This document shows, one piece after another, positions 32,375 through 41,458 of a stretch of DNA of 51,956 nt (positions within the stretch are counted from its first letter, which is position 1; every line of letters begins with the position of its first letter). The notes under the pieces are model-generated. The model saw only the letters and a program-made list of their open reading frames with translations, ran no database searches and was not told the origin of the DNA. Both the position numbers and the translations under genes were made by a program. Source of the DNA: Gemmataceae bacterium (GTDB lineage Bacteria; Planctomycetota; Planctomycetia; Gemmatales; Gemmataceae); the NCBI GenBank assembly GCA_009691845.1, contig SIAJ01000033.1:1-51956 (forward strand), read 5' to 3'.

Positions 32375-33892
32375 CTTTCGATGTCGCGATTGCCGTTCCG
32401 AACCAACGCGGGCAATCACCCGCTCTCCGGGTTCTTCCACAAGCTCGAATTCCGCCAGAAACGACGGCTTATCGGTTCGACCATCGCGGCGATAATCTTT
32501 CCACAACTCGTGAGCGAAGTGATCGATCCACTCGGCTTGATGTTCTTTCGCAAACTTGAGCAGCAACTCGAACAAACGCATCAAGGCGATGCCATGCGTT
32601 TGCCTGGTCGTCTGCCAGAGCCATTCGCTCAGCCGCATGAAGTTCGCGAACGGCGAACCTTCGTTCAGTAGTAACGGCAACGCGTGAACAAATCGCCCGG
32701 AGTTGGCGAGCATGTCCCAGAAGCGAGCAAAGCGCCTCATGCGACACATGTCCGCGAAGTCGATCAACTTCGTACTGAGTACTTCGTATGGTGCCTGCGG
32801 ACTGTAGACCATTTCCCAGGGCGCATCGTGTCGAACGATTGGCGTGCCACGCAAACGCTTCAGCATCCCGACCTGGATTTCTTGAGGGCGAATGGAATAC
32901 AGCTTGTCGAAGCCCGTCGCGAAACTCGCGATGGACTCCCCCGGTAATCCGACAATCAGGTCCGCGTGAACGTGTACTTTCGTTTGCATGCGCAACCAGC
33001 GGAGGTTTTCGACCGTCTTCTCGTTGTTCTGTCGGCGGCTAATCAGGCTCTGCACTTCGGGGTTGAAGGTCTGGATGCCGACTTCAAATTGCAGCGCGCC
33101 ATCCGGAAACTGCGCGATCAATTCTCGTAGCGGATCGGGCAAGCGATCCGGGATCATTTCAAAATGGACGAACAAGCCGGGCTGGATGCGTTCGAGGAAG
33201 AACTGCAAGATCGCCCGGCCAATCTGGATGTTCAGGTTGAACGTGCGATCGACAAACTTGAATTGCTTCACGCCACGATCGAGCAGTTTCTCCATCTCGG
33301 CAAGGAACGCGTCGAGCGGCGCATTGCGGACCGGCACTTCCAGTGACGACAGGCAAAATTCGCAGGTGAACGGGCAGCCGCGCGAAGCCTCGACATAGAT
33401 CACGCGATGGGCGACATCATCGCTTGTGTAGTGATCGTACGGTAGCCGCATTTCGTTGAAGTGTGGTGGATCCGCCTGAATGATGTTTATCAGCGGGCGT
33501 TGCCCACGAAGCAATTGGCCACATAGTTTCGTAAACTCCAGGTCCGCCTCGCCTGTGATTGTGAAGTCCGCGAGTCGCACGATCTCTTGGGCCTCGTATT
33601 CGTGGCTAACTTCCGGCCCACCGAGCACGATCGTCATGCGTGGAGCGGCACGCTTGAGGATGCCGACCAGTTCCGTCGTCGGGGCAATGTTCCAGATGTA
33701 GACGCCGAGCCCCAGAATTCGCGGCTGGTGGGCCAGAATCTTCTCGGCAATGTCGATCGGCCGCTGCGAAATATCGAATTCGGCGATGGCGGCCCGCGGT
33801 TGCAGTTCGCCGAGATTCGCGAAAAGATAACGCAAGCCGAAGGCCGCGTGGGCGTACCGTGCGTTGAGCGTGGACAGCAGAATTTCGCTCAC
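32372..33892 (-). CDS. B12-binding domain radical SAM protein (DUF4080-like)
   Basis: The 506-aa protein has an N-terminal cobalamin-binding-type domain (~1-140: LSTLNARYAHAAFGLRYLF, LGLGVYIWN, LGGPEVSHE). A radical SAM core with CPFTCEFC (Cys173, Cys177, Cys180) follows, then a C-terminal DUF4080-like region. Family members perform SAM-radical chemistry, often methylation or rearrangement, with unknown substrates. The GTG start at 33892 overlaps the TGA of the VWA gene (GTGA), so translation is coupled. Longer N-terminal frames inside the VWA gene are rejected. Confidence 0.88.
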   Translation of the reverse strand: MSEILLSTLNARYAHAAFGLRYLFANLGELQPRAAIAEFDISQRPIDIAEKILAHQPRILGLGVYIWNIAPTTELVGILKRAAPRMTIVLGGPEVSHEYEAQEIVRLADFTITGEADLEFTKLCGQLLRGQRPLINIIQADPPHFNEMRLPYDHYTSDDVAHRVIYVEASRGCPFTCEFCLSSLEVPVRNAPLDAFLAEMEKLLDRGVKQFKFVDRTFNLNIQIGRAILQFFLERIQPGLFVHFEMIPDRLPDPLRELIAQFPDGALQFEVGIQTFNPEVQSLISRRQNNEKTVENLRWLRMQTKVHVHADLIVGLPGESIASFATGFDKLYSIRPQEIQVGMLKRLRGTPIVRHDAPWEMVYSPQAPYEVLSTKLIDFADMCRMRRFARFWDMLANSGRFVHALPLLLNEGSPFANFMRLSEWLWQTTRQTHGIALMRLFELLLKFAKEHQAEWIDHFAHELWKDYRRDGRTDKPSFLAEFELVEEPGERVIARVGSERQSRHRK

Positions 33893-36477
33893 GGCAGCCC
33901 CGCGAATTTGCGTGTCACCCACTCCAGCGACAGGAGCACGACAAACAGGATCAGTGTCCACCACGATTGCCACAGTTTTTGTTCGACCGCATACTCGCGA
34001 GTCGCCGTGCGGCTTTGCAATAGCTCGATCAATTCGCTCGCTCGCTCGGCCGGGAAGACCTTCCCGCCGCTGCGTGTCGCGATGTCTTCCATCAGGAACC
34101 AATTCGTGCTCAGGTCGAGGGTCTCGCCGGTGTCGGCTGGTAACACCTGGAAGTGCGCTCGCAATTTCTTGCCATCCGGACCGTTGAGTTTCTCCTCAAT
34201 GTCCGGGATCACCAGTTCCACGTCGTACTCGCCCGGCGGAAGGTTGGCTTGCGAGCCGTCGAATTCCTTGGGAATCAAGGGATGCGGCTTCAACGGCATC
34301 AGGCCGATGATCTCCTCCGGATCGCCGAGTTTCGGTTTGCGAATCAGGCGGGCGCCGGCCAGGGCCTCGGGTCCGAGTTTCTTGACCTTGTCGCTCATGC
34401 GGACAACGATTTCGACCTCCTGATCCGCACGATAGACCGGTTCGCGAGCGCCGAAGCGAACGAATTCGTTTCCCGCAACCAGTGCTCGATCACTAGCGGC
34501 CCAACGGATCACCTGGCTCCAGAAACGGTGGTTGAATGTGTCCCCCTTCTTGAAGCGCCAGCGCCAGGTGCTGTCGATGCCGACGTAGACGACCTTGCCG
34601 AAGCCGAAGTTCTGGCGAACAATCAGGGCGTTGTTCCGCTCGACCTCGCGTGCGGTGGCCGGGTCTTTCGGTGCGTTGGCCTGCGGCACCGAAGCGAGTG
34701 TGACTGCTCCGTCCTTCGCGCGACCGGTGATCGCCCAGAAGTGTGGCGGCAAGTACGACCAGGTTTCCGCACTCAGGCCCGCGTTCGGTTCCAGGCGTAG
34801 GAAGCCGGTTTGCTGACCCTCGGCCGTCAGTTGGACACGAAAGCCCGCATCGGCCTTCACAACCTTCGGGGCCGAGATCGGCAGCATCTTGGCGAACGGG
34901 TCGCCGTCCTTCAAAAACTCCAGCGGCATCGAGCGTTTGCCCGCGAGCAGTACCAGCGTTCCGCCGCGTTCGGAGACGTATTTTTCCAGCTTCTCACGTT
35001 CGGCTCGACCGAACTGATCGGGCGAGACGTCCCCAAGAATGATGCAGTCGTAACTCATCAATGCTTCCGGATCCTTCGGCAACGCGAGGGCCGGCAATCC
35101 CATTTTCGTTGCCCCTTCCTCGTTCACCGCGTTGATGCGTGGCTGATCGAAGACGACGCTGGTCGTTTCCATCGTCTCGTCGCGAACAAGGGCCGTGTGC
35201 AGGTAGTGGAATTCCCAGCGAATTTCGCCATCGACGAGCAGCACCTTGGCCTTGTCGGGCGAAACGTTCACGACCACCGGGCGCGTGTTGTTCTCGGGCC
35301 GGGTGTCCTTGCGAATGTCCGTCGCGTTGTCCGGTATCAGCTCGGCCGTTACGCTCAGTGTCTCGGTTCCTGGTTGATCCATGCGTGCGGTGAACGTAAC
35401 GAGTCGTGGTCCGTTGGTGCCCTCGTGTACGATTTCCTCGATCAGAGGCTCGCGTCTTTTCGTGCCGGGTTTGTCGGGATAAGTCAGCGTTACTTTCACC
35501 TTGCCGGCCGGGAGATTGTTCACGAGAACGCGGGCCTCCACGGTCGTGTAGGCGTTTTTGAAGACCGTTGGCGGCGTGGCCTTCACCGAGAGCATCGCGA
35601 GATCGGGAGGCGGTTCTTTCGCTCCGATGCCGATGAAGTAAATCGGCACGCCACGTTGCCCGAGTTCACGGGCTTTGTTCAATGGCGACAGGCCCCAGTT
35701 GTGCTGGCCATCGGTCAGGATCACAACGCCGAGCACCTTACCTTCACCCGCCCCGCCCCGTTCGATGGCACGGATAAGCGGCTGCTTCAAATCGGTGAAT
35801 GCGCTTCCGACCGGCTTGGAGTTTAACTCGTCGAGAACCGGTTTCAGCTTGCTCCATTCACGTGGCAGGTCGCTGGACTGTTGCGTAAAGAACGTCGCAT
35901 CGAGCAGATGCTTGTCGCCGATCGCTTGTAGCACGTTCGCCCCCTCGGGGTCGAGCACGCGCTCGGCAATTCGATGGCGGGTGAACGAATCCACGCGCTC
36001 GATGACCTTGTCGTATTTTGCTTGGTCGCTGGATGTGAACGGGCCACGATTGGCTTCGCGAAGCCAGCCCTCGAGCGTGGCATCGTCGGCTAGATCTCGG
36101 ACGAGCTTCAGCCCCTTGGCGAGTTCGAGCTTTTCCAGTTGCGAGCGTTGCGGGTCCGTGATCGCCATGCTATCCGAGCGATCGACAGCGATGAGTACCT
36201 TGGAAGGGACCGTCTCCGTGATGGTCCGGGCCAGAGCGGGTTTCATGCTGGTGACGATGAACAGACTCGTGACCAACGCCAAACGCAGCCCGAGCAGCAA
36301 TAACGCGAATCGCCGGGGAATGAGCTTCAACTCATGGCGATAGAGGCGAAAGACCAAGAACAACAAGATCGCCAGGATGAGAACGAGAATGCCGGCTTGC
36401 GCATAGCGCGACATTCCACCTAACCGTGGCGCGAGGAGCAAATGAGCGTCGCTCAATGGGAAATCGATGCGGAACAT
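33889..36477 (-). CDS. Large membrane-anchored VWA-domain protein
   Basis: The 862-aa protein has two N-terminal transmembrane helices (~26-46 and ~58-76) and a von Willebrand A domain with a complete MIDAS DRSDS (Asp99, Ser101, Ser103) and VVILTDGQ. Middle regions resemble CARDB/Ig-like and glutamine-amidotransferase-like domains (VLLVDGEIRWEFHYL, YDCIILGDV), and a C-terminal helix near 842-855 completes it. Such proteins normally work with a MoxR ATPase, and one is encoded at 40433-41458. The start is ATG 36477, or ATG 36414, where AGGTGG lies very close upstream. It is coupled to the downstream radical SAM gene. Confidence 0.85.
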   Translation of the reverse strand: MFRIDFPLSDAHLLLAPRLGGMSRYAQAGILVLILAILLFLVFRLYRHELKLIPRRFALLLLGLRLALVTSLFIVTSMKPALARTITETVPSKVLIAVDRSDSMAITDPQRSQLEKLELAKGLKLVRDLADDATLEGWLREANRGPFTSSDQAKYDKVIERVDSFTRHRIAERVLDPEGANVLQAIGDKHLLDATFFTQQSSDLPREWSKLKPVLDELNSKPVGSAFTDLKQPLIRAIERGGAGEGKVLGVVILTDGQHNWGLSPLNKARELGQRGVPIYFIGIGAKEPPPDLAMLSVKATPPTVFKNAYTTVEARVLVNNLPAGKVKVTLTYPDKPGTKRREPLIEEIVHEGTNGPRLVTFTARMDQPGTETLSVTAELIPDNATDIRKDTRPENNTRPVVVNVSPDKAKVLLVDGEIRWEFHYLHTALVRDETMETTSVVFDQPRINAVNEEGATKMGLPALALPKDPEALMSYDCIILGDVSPDQFGRAEREKLEKYVSERGGTLVLLAGKRSMPLEFLKDGDPFAKMLPISAPKVVKADAGFRVQLTAEGQQTGFLRLEPNAGLSAETWSYLPPHFWAITGRAKDGAVTLASVPQANAPKDPATAREVERNNALIVRQNFGFGKVVYVGIDSTWRWRFKKGDTFNHRFWSQVIRWAASDRALVAGNEFVRFGAREPVYRADQEVEIVVRMSDKVKKLGPEALAGARLIRKPKLGDPEEIIGLMPLKPHPLIPKEFDGSQANLPPGEYDVELVIPDIEEKLNGPDGKKLRAHFQVLPADTGETLDLSTNWFLMEDIATRSGGKVFPAERASELIELLQSRTATREYAVEQKLWQSWWTLILFVVLLSLEWVTRKFAGLP

Positions 36478-36554
36478 GTAGAGATGATTGTAAGAGTAGT
36501 CATCGTTACCACGAACGGTGCGAAGGACACGAACGGGGAAAAAAGTGTCGGCTG

Positions 36555-36570
36555 CCCCGATTTTTCGGGG
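36555..36570. repeat. Short hairpin in the divergent VWA/DUF6268 region
   Basis: ccccga-tttt-tcgggg forms a 6-bp stem 85 bp before the barrel gene. Upstream, cacgaacggtgcgaaggacacgaacg carries two cacgaacg direct repeats spaced by 10 nt. The role is unclear; the 180-bp divergent region should hold both promoters. Confidence 0.35.
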
Positions 36571-36657
36571 TTTGTAGTCTTTCCAAACTCCCCTCGACAG
36601 CCTGCCTGAACGTCGGTATATGCTCTCTCTTTCCCAGTCGCGCCCGAGATTGTCGCG

Positions 36658-37788
36658 ATGCCGTCCTGTCGTTGGTTGGCACTCCTGATCGTCGTGGCCG
36701 CTAGTGCGGTCCGGGCACAGGATGCGCCTCCGTCGGCTATTCTCGGCGTTCCGCGAACCCAACCGATCATTATCGACCCGGCAATCGATCCTTTTCTGAG
36801 GCCGCTCGGCTCTCCCGACGAACCATTTCGTCCGTTCGCTCCGCTCGGCCAGCCCACGAATCCGGCCTGCGAGGGAATCGGCACCCGTTTTGGTCTTGGG
36901 CTGCTGGCTGCCCTGTATGGCATGCCTGGCTACGGTGCGACCTGGATTCCATCCCAGGCTCTCTTGAATCAACCGACGAGCATGTCCGTACTTCGCCAAG
37001 ATTTGTCCATCTTCGCGCCGATCGTCCGTGAGGGACCCGATGCCGGCGTGCTCGGCCTGGGCATCCGGAGCGGCCGTTTCCGGACCGATGCGATTCTGCC
37101 GAACTCAGGCGTCCCCTTCCCAAGCCAAACCTGGGACATTCAGGCGGGGCTCGCCTACAGCCATTCCTGGGATAACGGCTGGACCACCGGGGCCGTCGTC
37201 AGTGCCGGATCGGCGAGCGACAAACCATTCGCACAGAGCAACGGGCTCGTGGCGAGTCTGGCCATGTACACCACCTTTCCAACCATCGGCCGCGATGCCT
37301 GGATCGTGGGTTTCTCTTACATTCCCACGTCGGACTCGGCGTATCCCTTGCCCATCCTCGGCTACTACTGGGAGCCGAACGAAGATTTCTCGGTGAACCT
37401 CGGTGCGCCGTTCTTTCTGAAGTGGCAGTTCACCGATCGTGCGACGCTCGACCTCGTCTATGTTCCCATTCGCAACGTATCCGCGCGCGTGACCTGGCAA
37501 CCTATCAATTTTCCAAACATCCGAACCTATGGTGCAGTCAACTGGTCGAACGAGGCCGTCTTCCTGGTCGATCGGACTCAGACCGACAATCGTTTTTACA
37601 GCTATGAGAAGCGTTTCACGGGTGGACTGCAATTCGATCTGCCCTGGCGACTGTCCTTCGATCTTGCGGCGGGCTATGTGTTCGACCGGTTCTATTTCCA
37701 GGGCATGCAATACAGCGACCGCAACAACGACCGCGTCAACGTTGGCTCGGGCCTGTTCGGCACCGTGCAAGTGCGGCTGAAGTTTTAG
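36658..37788 (+). CDS. Outer-membrane beta-barrel protein, DUF6268-like
   Basis: The 376-aa protein has a signal peptide (~1-20, VRA-QD), then alternating amphipathic strands rich in Trp, Tyr and Phe (SHSWDNGWTTGAVVSAGS, GYYWEPNEDFSVNLG), and ends in TVQVRLKF with a C-terminal Phe, as expected for a BamA-inserted barrel. Overall it resembles the planctomycete DUF6268 family. It probably resides in the outer membrane; function is unknown. It is transcribed divergently from the VWA gene and followed by a small gene 42 nt on. Confidence 0.8.
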   Translation: MPSCRWLALLIVVAASAVRAQDAPPSAILGVPRTQPIIIDPAIDPFLRPLGSPDEPFRPFAPLGQPTNPACEGIGTRFGLGLLAALYGMPGYGATWIPSQALLNQPTSMSVLRQDLSIFAPIVREGPDAGVLGLGIRSGRFRTDAILPNSGVPFPSQTWDIQAGLAYSHSWDNGWTTGAVVSAGSASDKPFAQSNGLVASLAMYTTFPTIGRDAWIVGFSYIPTSDSAYPLPILGYYWEPNEDFSVNLGAPFFLKWQFTDRATLDLVYVPIRNVSARVTWQPINFPNIRTYGAVNWSNEAVFLVDRTQTDNRFYSYEKRFTGGLQFDLPWRLSFDLAAGYVFDRFYFQGMQYSDRNNDRVNVGSGLFGTVQVRLKF

Positions 37789-37830
37789 CGTGCCGAGTAC
37801 AATGATGCCATCCAACGGGGGAGGGCTGCG

Positions 37831-38094
37831 ATGCTCGGTGATTTTGTCGGCGAAAAAGTCGTGATCGACCTGAAGAGCCCCTTCGTCTGCCTGGGGACTC
37901 TGGTCCGCTTCGACGAGCATTTTCTCGAACTGAAGAGTGCCGATCTCCACGATTTGCGCGATACCGAAACCTCTCGCGAGAACTATGTCGAAGCCAGCAA
38001 GCGCACGGGCATCAAGCGGAATCGAAAGAAAGTCACACTTTTTCGGGCCGAGGTCGTCGCGATTTCACGACTCGCCGATGTCAGCGACACGTAA
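37831..38094 (+). CDS. Small conserved-looking protein, possibly Sm-like barrel
   Basis: The 87-aa protein begins MLGDFVGEKVVIDLKSPFVC and continues with LGTLVRFDEHFLELKSADL. This five-strand pattern (bind-turn-strand with G-T-L) is that of Sm/Hfq-like small barrels. A charged segment RTGIKRNRKKV follows. A strong ribosome site (GGGGGAGGG) precedes the ATG. The proteins at both ends of the gene differ in function, so context does not help. An RNA-binding role would be inference only. Confidence 0.65.
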   Translation: MLGDFVGEKVVIDLKSPFVCLGTLVRFDEHFLELKSADLHDLRDTETSRENYVEASKRTGIKRNRKKVTLFRAEVVAISRLADVSDT

Positions 38095-38103
38095 GCCACA
38101 ACT

Positions 38104-38301
38104 TTATGCGGCGGCAAGTGGCTGCATGGAAATCGCCTCGACGGGACACACGGCCAAACACGCCGCGCAGGAAATGCAATCCGCAGGGCGAACCAGCCAG
38201 GGCACGTTTCCAGCCATCGCCAGACAATCGGCCGGGCAGACCGGAACGCAATCGCCACAGGCGGTGCAGCGCGTTTCGTCCATGGCGGGGAATTCACGCA
38301 T
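38104..38301 (-). CDS. Ferredoxin with two [4Fe-4S] sites
   Basis: The 65-aa protein has two CxxCxxCxxxC motifs: Cys12, 15, 18 and 22, and Cys42, 45, 48 and 52. An extra Cys26 lies in VCPADC. It is a classical bacterial-type 2[4Fe-4S] ferredoxin, a soluble low-potential electron carrier. Its ATG overlaps the stop of the receiver-like gene by 8 nt, so the two are translationally coupled. It is the last gene of a minus-strand run that begins with DUF503 or MoxR. Confidence 0.93.
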   Translation of the reverse strand: MREFPAMDETRCTACGDCVPVCPADCLAMAGNVPWLVRPADCISCAACLAVCPVEAISMQPLAAA

Positions 38302-38722
38302 CGTCCGTCTCGATCGAGGAGCCCAGGGTTCGTCGAATGCTGGCCGTCAGAAGGCCGGAAACCAGATCTTCGATCACCGATTGTTGTAGAGGTGGAAAGA
38401 GTGTGTGCTTCGCTCCCAAGTCGAAAGCCAGTGCCGAGAGTTGTGCCCGCTGCTCGGCACCTTCCATTTTCACATCGCTGACGAGAATGACCGAACACCT
38501 CGGTGCGAGTTGTGTCACTTGAGCCAACAGGCTCAGGCCAGCGTGAAGTTCGTCTTCCAGTTTCAGGAGCAGGACCGAGGGCCGAAAATCGGCAAGAAGT
38601 TCCAGGCACGATTCGGGGCGACGTGGCTCACGAACAAGCCAGGAGTTCTCAGCGGCCAGTCGCCGCACCTGTCGTGCGAGCGAGCCATCGGATTCGTACA
38701 CGACGACTTGTGGATACTTCAT
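38294..38722 (-). CDS. Degenerate response-regulator receiver-like protein
   Basis: The 142-aa single-domain protein has the fold rhythm of a CheY receiver (YPQVVVYESDG, PSVLLLKLEDEL, CSVILVSDV, GAKHTLFPP). The phosphoacceptor position after the third strand reads Lys (LLKLED) instead of Asp, and the conserved Lys before Pro is Phe. It should therefore not be phosphorylated. Such pseudo-receivers act as protein-interaction modules. It is coupled to the ferredoxin downstream and lies 12 nt after the endonuclease-III-like gene. Confidence 0.7.
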   Translation of the reverse strand: MKYPQVVVYESDGSLARQVRRLAAENSWLVREPRRPESCLELLADFRPSVLLLKLEDELHAGLSLLAQVTQLAPRCSVILVSDVKMEGAEQRAQLSALAFDLGAKHTLFPPLQQSVIEDLVSGLLTASIRRTLGSSIETDDA

Positions 38723-38734
38723 GTATCATTTCGA

Positions 38735-39430
38735 TCAGCGGGATTTGCGTGGTTTCGTCGCTGGCTCCTGCCCGGCCGGGCAGTCGTTCAGGAGTGGACA
38801 CTTGGAACACTTCGGGTGAGATTCCACACACGACTCGTCCGCATGTCGGGTAAGAAGTTCCACGAAGGCCGAGCCTTTCGATTTTGGCACAAAGTGCTCG
38901 ATCGTGCCCCGCAGGCTTTCCAGGCTCTCGGATTCGCCATCGAGAATGCCCAGCCGGCGCAGAACGCGTAGCGACGGTTCATCGAGCGGAATCGCGTGCC
39001 CGCTCAGGCCGTGCTGCATCACCCAGGCGACGGCGAAATCGTTCGAGTGGTTCAGCCGCGAGATCTTCTTGGCACCTTCCTTCAAGCCCTTCTTCGCGAC
39101 TTCCTCCATATCGAAAGTGTACGTCAATTCAAACCATTCCTGGAGGATGCCGATCAAGCGTTGTGCCCGCGTGGCCGTGTCTGGCAGTGCCCCCATCGCA
39201 TCGCACAATTCCTGGACCGTAGAGACGCGGACTTCGTTCCAGTCGACGAATTTTTCCTTGATGCTCTGAAACGCCCGCTCGGCCTTTTCGTGCGTCGTTC
39301 CTTCGCGGATGACGGCATAGAGCAAGTGCTCGATCACGCTGCGCTGGGTGGGTTCCGGCACATCGTACCGCTTCTTCAACGCGGCGGTCACGTGATCGAG
39401 AATTTTCTGCTTGTTCACGGTCGTTGCCAT
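38735..39430 (-). CDS. Endonuclease III-like (HhH-GPD) protein with [4Fe-4S] loop
   Basis: The 231-aa protein has the overall plan of endonuclease III. The C-terminal cluster loop C-x6-C-x2-C-x5-C (CVESHPKCSKCPLLNDC) is exact. PLDEPSLRVLRRLG corresponds to the V-D-T-H-V-x-R-x-x-x-R-L-G region carrying the catalytic Asp. The helix-hairpin-helix LPGVGxKTA and its catalytic Lys are not recognisable; the segment reads GLKEGAKKISRLN. It may be a glycosylase lacking lyase activity or a different DNA-binding protein. ATG 39430 has GGAGGG 7 nt upstream. Confidence 0.8.
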   Translation of the reverse strand: MATTVNKQKILDHVTAALKKRYDVPEPTQRSVIEHLLYAVIREGTTHEKAERAFQSIKEKFVDWNEVRVSTVQELCDAMGALPDTATRAQRLIGILQEWFELTYTFDMEEVAKKGLKEGAKKISRLNHSNDFAVAWVMQHGLSGHAIPLDEPSLRVLRRLGILDGESESLESLRGTIEHFVPKSKGSAFVELLTRHADESCVESHPKCSKCPLLNDCPAGQEPATKPRKSR

Positions 39431-39481
39431 GTGATTCCCTCCCTGGACCAACCAAGATCTGAACTCGAAACCGGCGCCCGA

Positions 39482-39898
39482 CTAGGAAACGCTCTCGGTA
39501 GTGGCCGAGGGCTCTTCCGTGGCATCTTCCTCCACGTGCTCTTCCGCCAGTCTTTCACGAGCCTTTTCTTCGCCCAATAACCGGGCGACTTCCATGCTGT
39601 TCTTCATGCCCTCGTCTAGCACGAATTCAAGCACCGGCACGAATCGGCTCGTCATGCGGTCGCTGAGCTTCGATTGAATAAAACCGGCGGCGCTGCGAAG
39701 GCCGTGCATGGTCAGATCGCGATCGCGCTCCGAACCCATGACCGAGACGTAAACCTTGGCATGTTGGAGGTCGGCGGAGACTTCCGCTCGCGTGACCGTC
39801 GTGAACTTGATGCGCGGATCGCGGAGTTCAAAGAGGATGACCTGGCTGGCTACCTCACGAATCGCCTCTGCTACCCGCGCCAATCGATGATGCTTCAT
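39482..39898 (-). CDS. rbfA: Ribosome-binding factor A
   Basis: The 138-aa protein is a KH-like RbfA: HHRLARVAEAIREVASQVI, LRDPRIKFTTVTRAEVSADL, AKVYVSVMG, and the C-terminal FVLDEGMKNSMEVARLL. A Glu-rich tail of ~25 residues follows. It helps 16S rRNA maturation in the 30S subunit. ATG 39898 is chosen at the family's N-terminus (MKHHRLAR). It lies 13 nt after DUF503, the usual neighbour, but infB and truB are not here. Confidence 0.92.
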   Translation of the reverse strand: MKHHRLARVAEAIREVASQVILFELRDPRIKFTTVTRAEVSADLQHAKVYVSVMGSERDRDLTMHGLRSAAGFIQSKLSDRMTSRFVPVLEFVLDEGMKNSMEVARLLGEEKARERLAEEHVEEDATEEPSATTESVS

Positions 39899-39911
39899 AC
39901 ATGCATTGTAT

Positions 39912-40205
39912 TCAAAACATTGGACTGAGAACTTCCGACTCGGCAGAAACAAATTCCGCGACCGGATGGCCCCGAAGGGCGTTCTTCACCTGCTCCAGCA
40001 CTTTCTGCACGGCCTCAACCTCGTCGGCGACTGCGGCGATGCCCAAAACGACGACTTTATGGTCGTCCTGCGACTCCACTTCGGTCGCCGCCACCAGGAA
40101 CGAATTGCGAAGCCGTTCGAGGATGCTGCGAACAACCTGGCGTTTGTCCTTCAGGCTCTGAGCCTGTCGAAGCAGCAACCGGACACGTAGGGAGCCAACT
40201 TGCAT
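39912..40205 (-). CDS. DUF503 protein, RbfA neighbour
   Basis: The 97-aa protein has the DUF503 pattern: VGSLRVRLLLRQAQSLKDKR, VVRSILERLRNSF, HKVVVLGIAAVADE and EFVSAESEVL at the end. In many bacteria it lies between infB and rbfA; here only rbfA follows. The start ATG 40205 fits the family; the frame continues upstream to 40409 with no start signal or recognised sequence. Function is unknown, probably cytoplasmic and linked to ribosome assembly. Confidence 0.85.
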   Translation of the reverse strand: MQVGSLRVRLLLRQAQSLKDKRQVVRSILERLRNSFLVAATEVESQDDHKVVVLGIAAVADEVEAVQKVLEQVKNALRGHPVAEFVSAESEVLSPMF

Positions 40206-40432
40206 AGGTAGTGTGAGTTTTAGAACTTCCTGCCCGGAGGTCGCCGAGGCCGCCGTAACATCTTTTGTTTTGCGTCCTGCTTTTGGCCCGGTTCTCGAGC
40301 CGAAACCCTTCCCCCAACCCTGGTTCGAGTCAACCGGATTGATCTTCAAGCCGGGCATGTATTCATGCCGAGAGGCGAAGTGGGTGCTGGCAAGAGCTTG
40401 AAAATGCACTCAGCACGAAACGTGGTTCATGT

Positions 40433-41458
40433 TCAACCGCGCCGGGCCCGTGCGGCCGCTTCTTCTTGTGGCGGGGGAACGGCTTGAATCAGTCGGCGAA
40501 TCACTTCATCCGTGGTGATGCCCTCGGCATCCGCGTTGAACGTAGTCATCAAGCGATGGCGTAAAACCGGGAACGCGACTTCCCGTATGTCTTCCGTCGT
40601 GACGTGCAAACGGCCATGCAGAACGGCCTTGGCCTTGCCGCCGAGAATGAGAAACTGGCTCGCTCGCGGCCCGGCACCCCAGGCGATCAGTTCCGGGATC
40701 CACTTCGGCACGCCCGGCTCCTTGGGCCGTGTCGCCCGCACCAGGTCCGCTGCGTACGAGAAGACATGGTCGGCCACCACAACTTGCCGGACCGCTTCCT
40801 GCAGCCTGATAATTTGTTTGGCGTCGAGTACCGGCTCCACTTCGGGTTTATGATTCGAGGTCGTGGACTTCACGATCTGAATCTCTTCGCTGCGTGTGGG
40901 ATACTCCACGCGAATGTTGAACATGAAGCGATCCTGCTGCGCTTCGGGCAACGGGTAGGTCCCTTCCTGCTCGATCGGGTTTTGCGTGGCCAGCACGAAA
41001 AACGGTTCCGGCAACTTGTAGGTCGTGCCGCCGGCCGTTACATGATGCTCCTGCATTGCTTCCAGCAACGCCGCCTGCGTCTTGGGCGGCGTGCGGTTGA
41101 TTTCGTCCGCGAGAATCATGTTCGCGAAGATGGGCCCCGGTAGAAACGCGAACTTGCGTCGGCCCGTTTCCGGATCGTCCTGAAGAATGTCCGTGCCCGT
41201 GATGTCCGAAGGCATCAAGTCCGGCGTGAACTGGATCCGTTTGAAGGAGAGATTCAGGATCCGGGCGACCGTGCTGATGAGCAGCGTCTTCGCCAAGCCC
41301 GGCACGCCGACGAGCAGACAATGTCCCCGGCTGAACATGGCCATGATCAGCTCTTCAACAACCTGGTGCTGACCGACAATCACCTTGCCGATTTGCTCGG
41401 CCATGCGTTCGTAGGCGGCAGCGATTTCCTTCACTGCCTGAACTTCCGGGGCCGGCAT
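40433..41458 (-). CDS. MoxR-family AAA+ ATPase
   Basis: The 341-aa protein has Walker A GVPGLAKT (51-58), Walker B MILADEI (114-120) followed by the MoxR-typical [15 protein letters not shown], sensor 1 [18 protein letters not shown], and the winged-helix-like MoxR lid. MoxR ATPases act as chaperones in assembly or activation of VWA-domain complexes. A VWA protein is encoded 4 kb away, but no DUF58 gene is adjacent. ATG 41458 with GGAA ~10 nt upstream is preferred; TTG 41473 would add 5 residues. Confidence 0.92.
   Translation of the reverse strand: MPAPEVQAVKEIAAAYERMAEQIGKVIVGQHQVVEELIMAMFSRGHCLLVGVPGLAKTLLISTVARILNLSFKRIQFTPDLMPSDITGTDILQDDPETGRRKFAFLPGPIFANMILADEINRTPPKTQAALLEAMQEHHVTAGGTTYKLPEPFFVLATQNPIEQEGTYPLPEAQQDRFMFNIRVEYPTRSEEIQIVKSTTSNHKPEVEPVLDAKQIIRLQEAVRQVVVADHVFSYAADLVRATRPKEPGVPKWIPELIAWGAGPRASQFLILGGKAKAVLHGRLHVTTEDIREVAFPVLRHRLMTTFNADAEGITTDEVIRRLIQAVPPPQEEAAARARRG

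Noticed and set aside
33893..34102. N-terminal extension of the radical SAM protein
   Set aside because: It overlaps the end of the VWA gene; GTG 33892, with the GTGA overlap, begins at the conserved family N-terminus.
40206..40409. N-terminal extension of the DUF503 protein
   Set aside because: The family starts at MQVGSLRV; the extra 68 codons have no start signal or similarity to the family.
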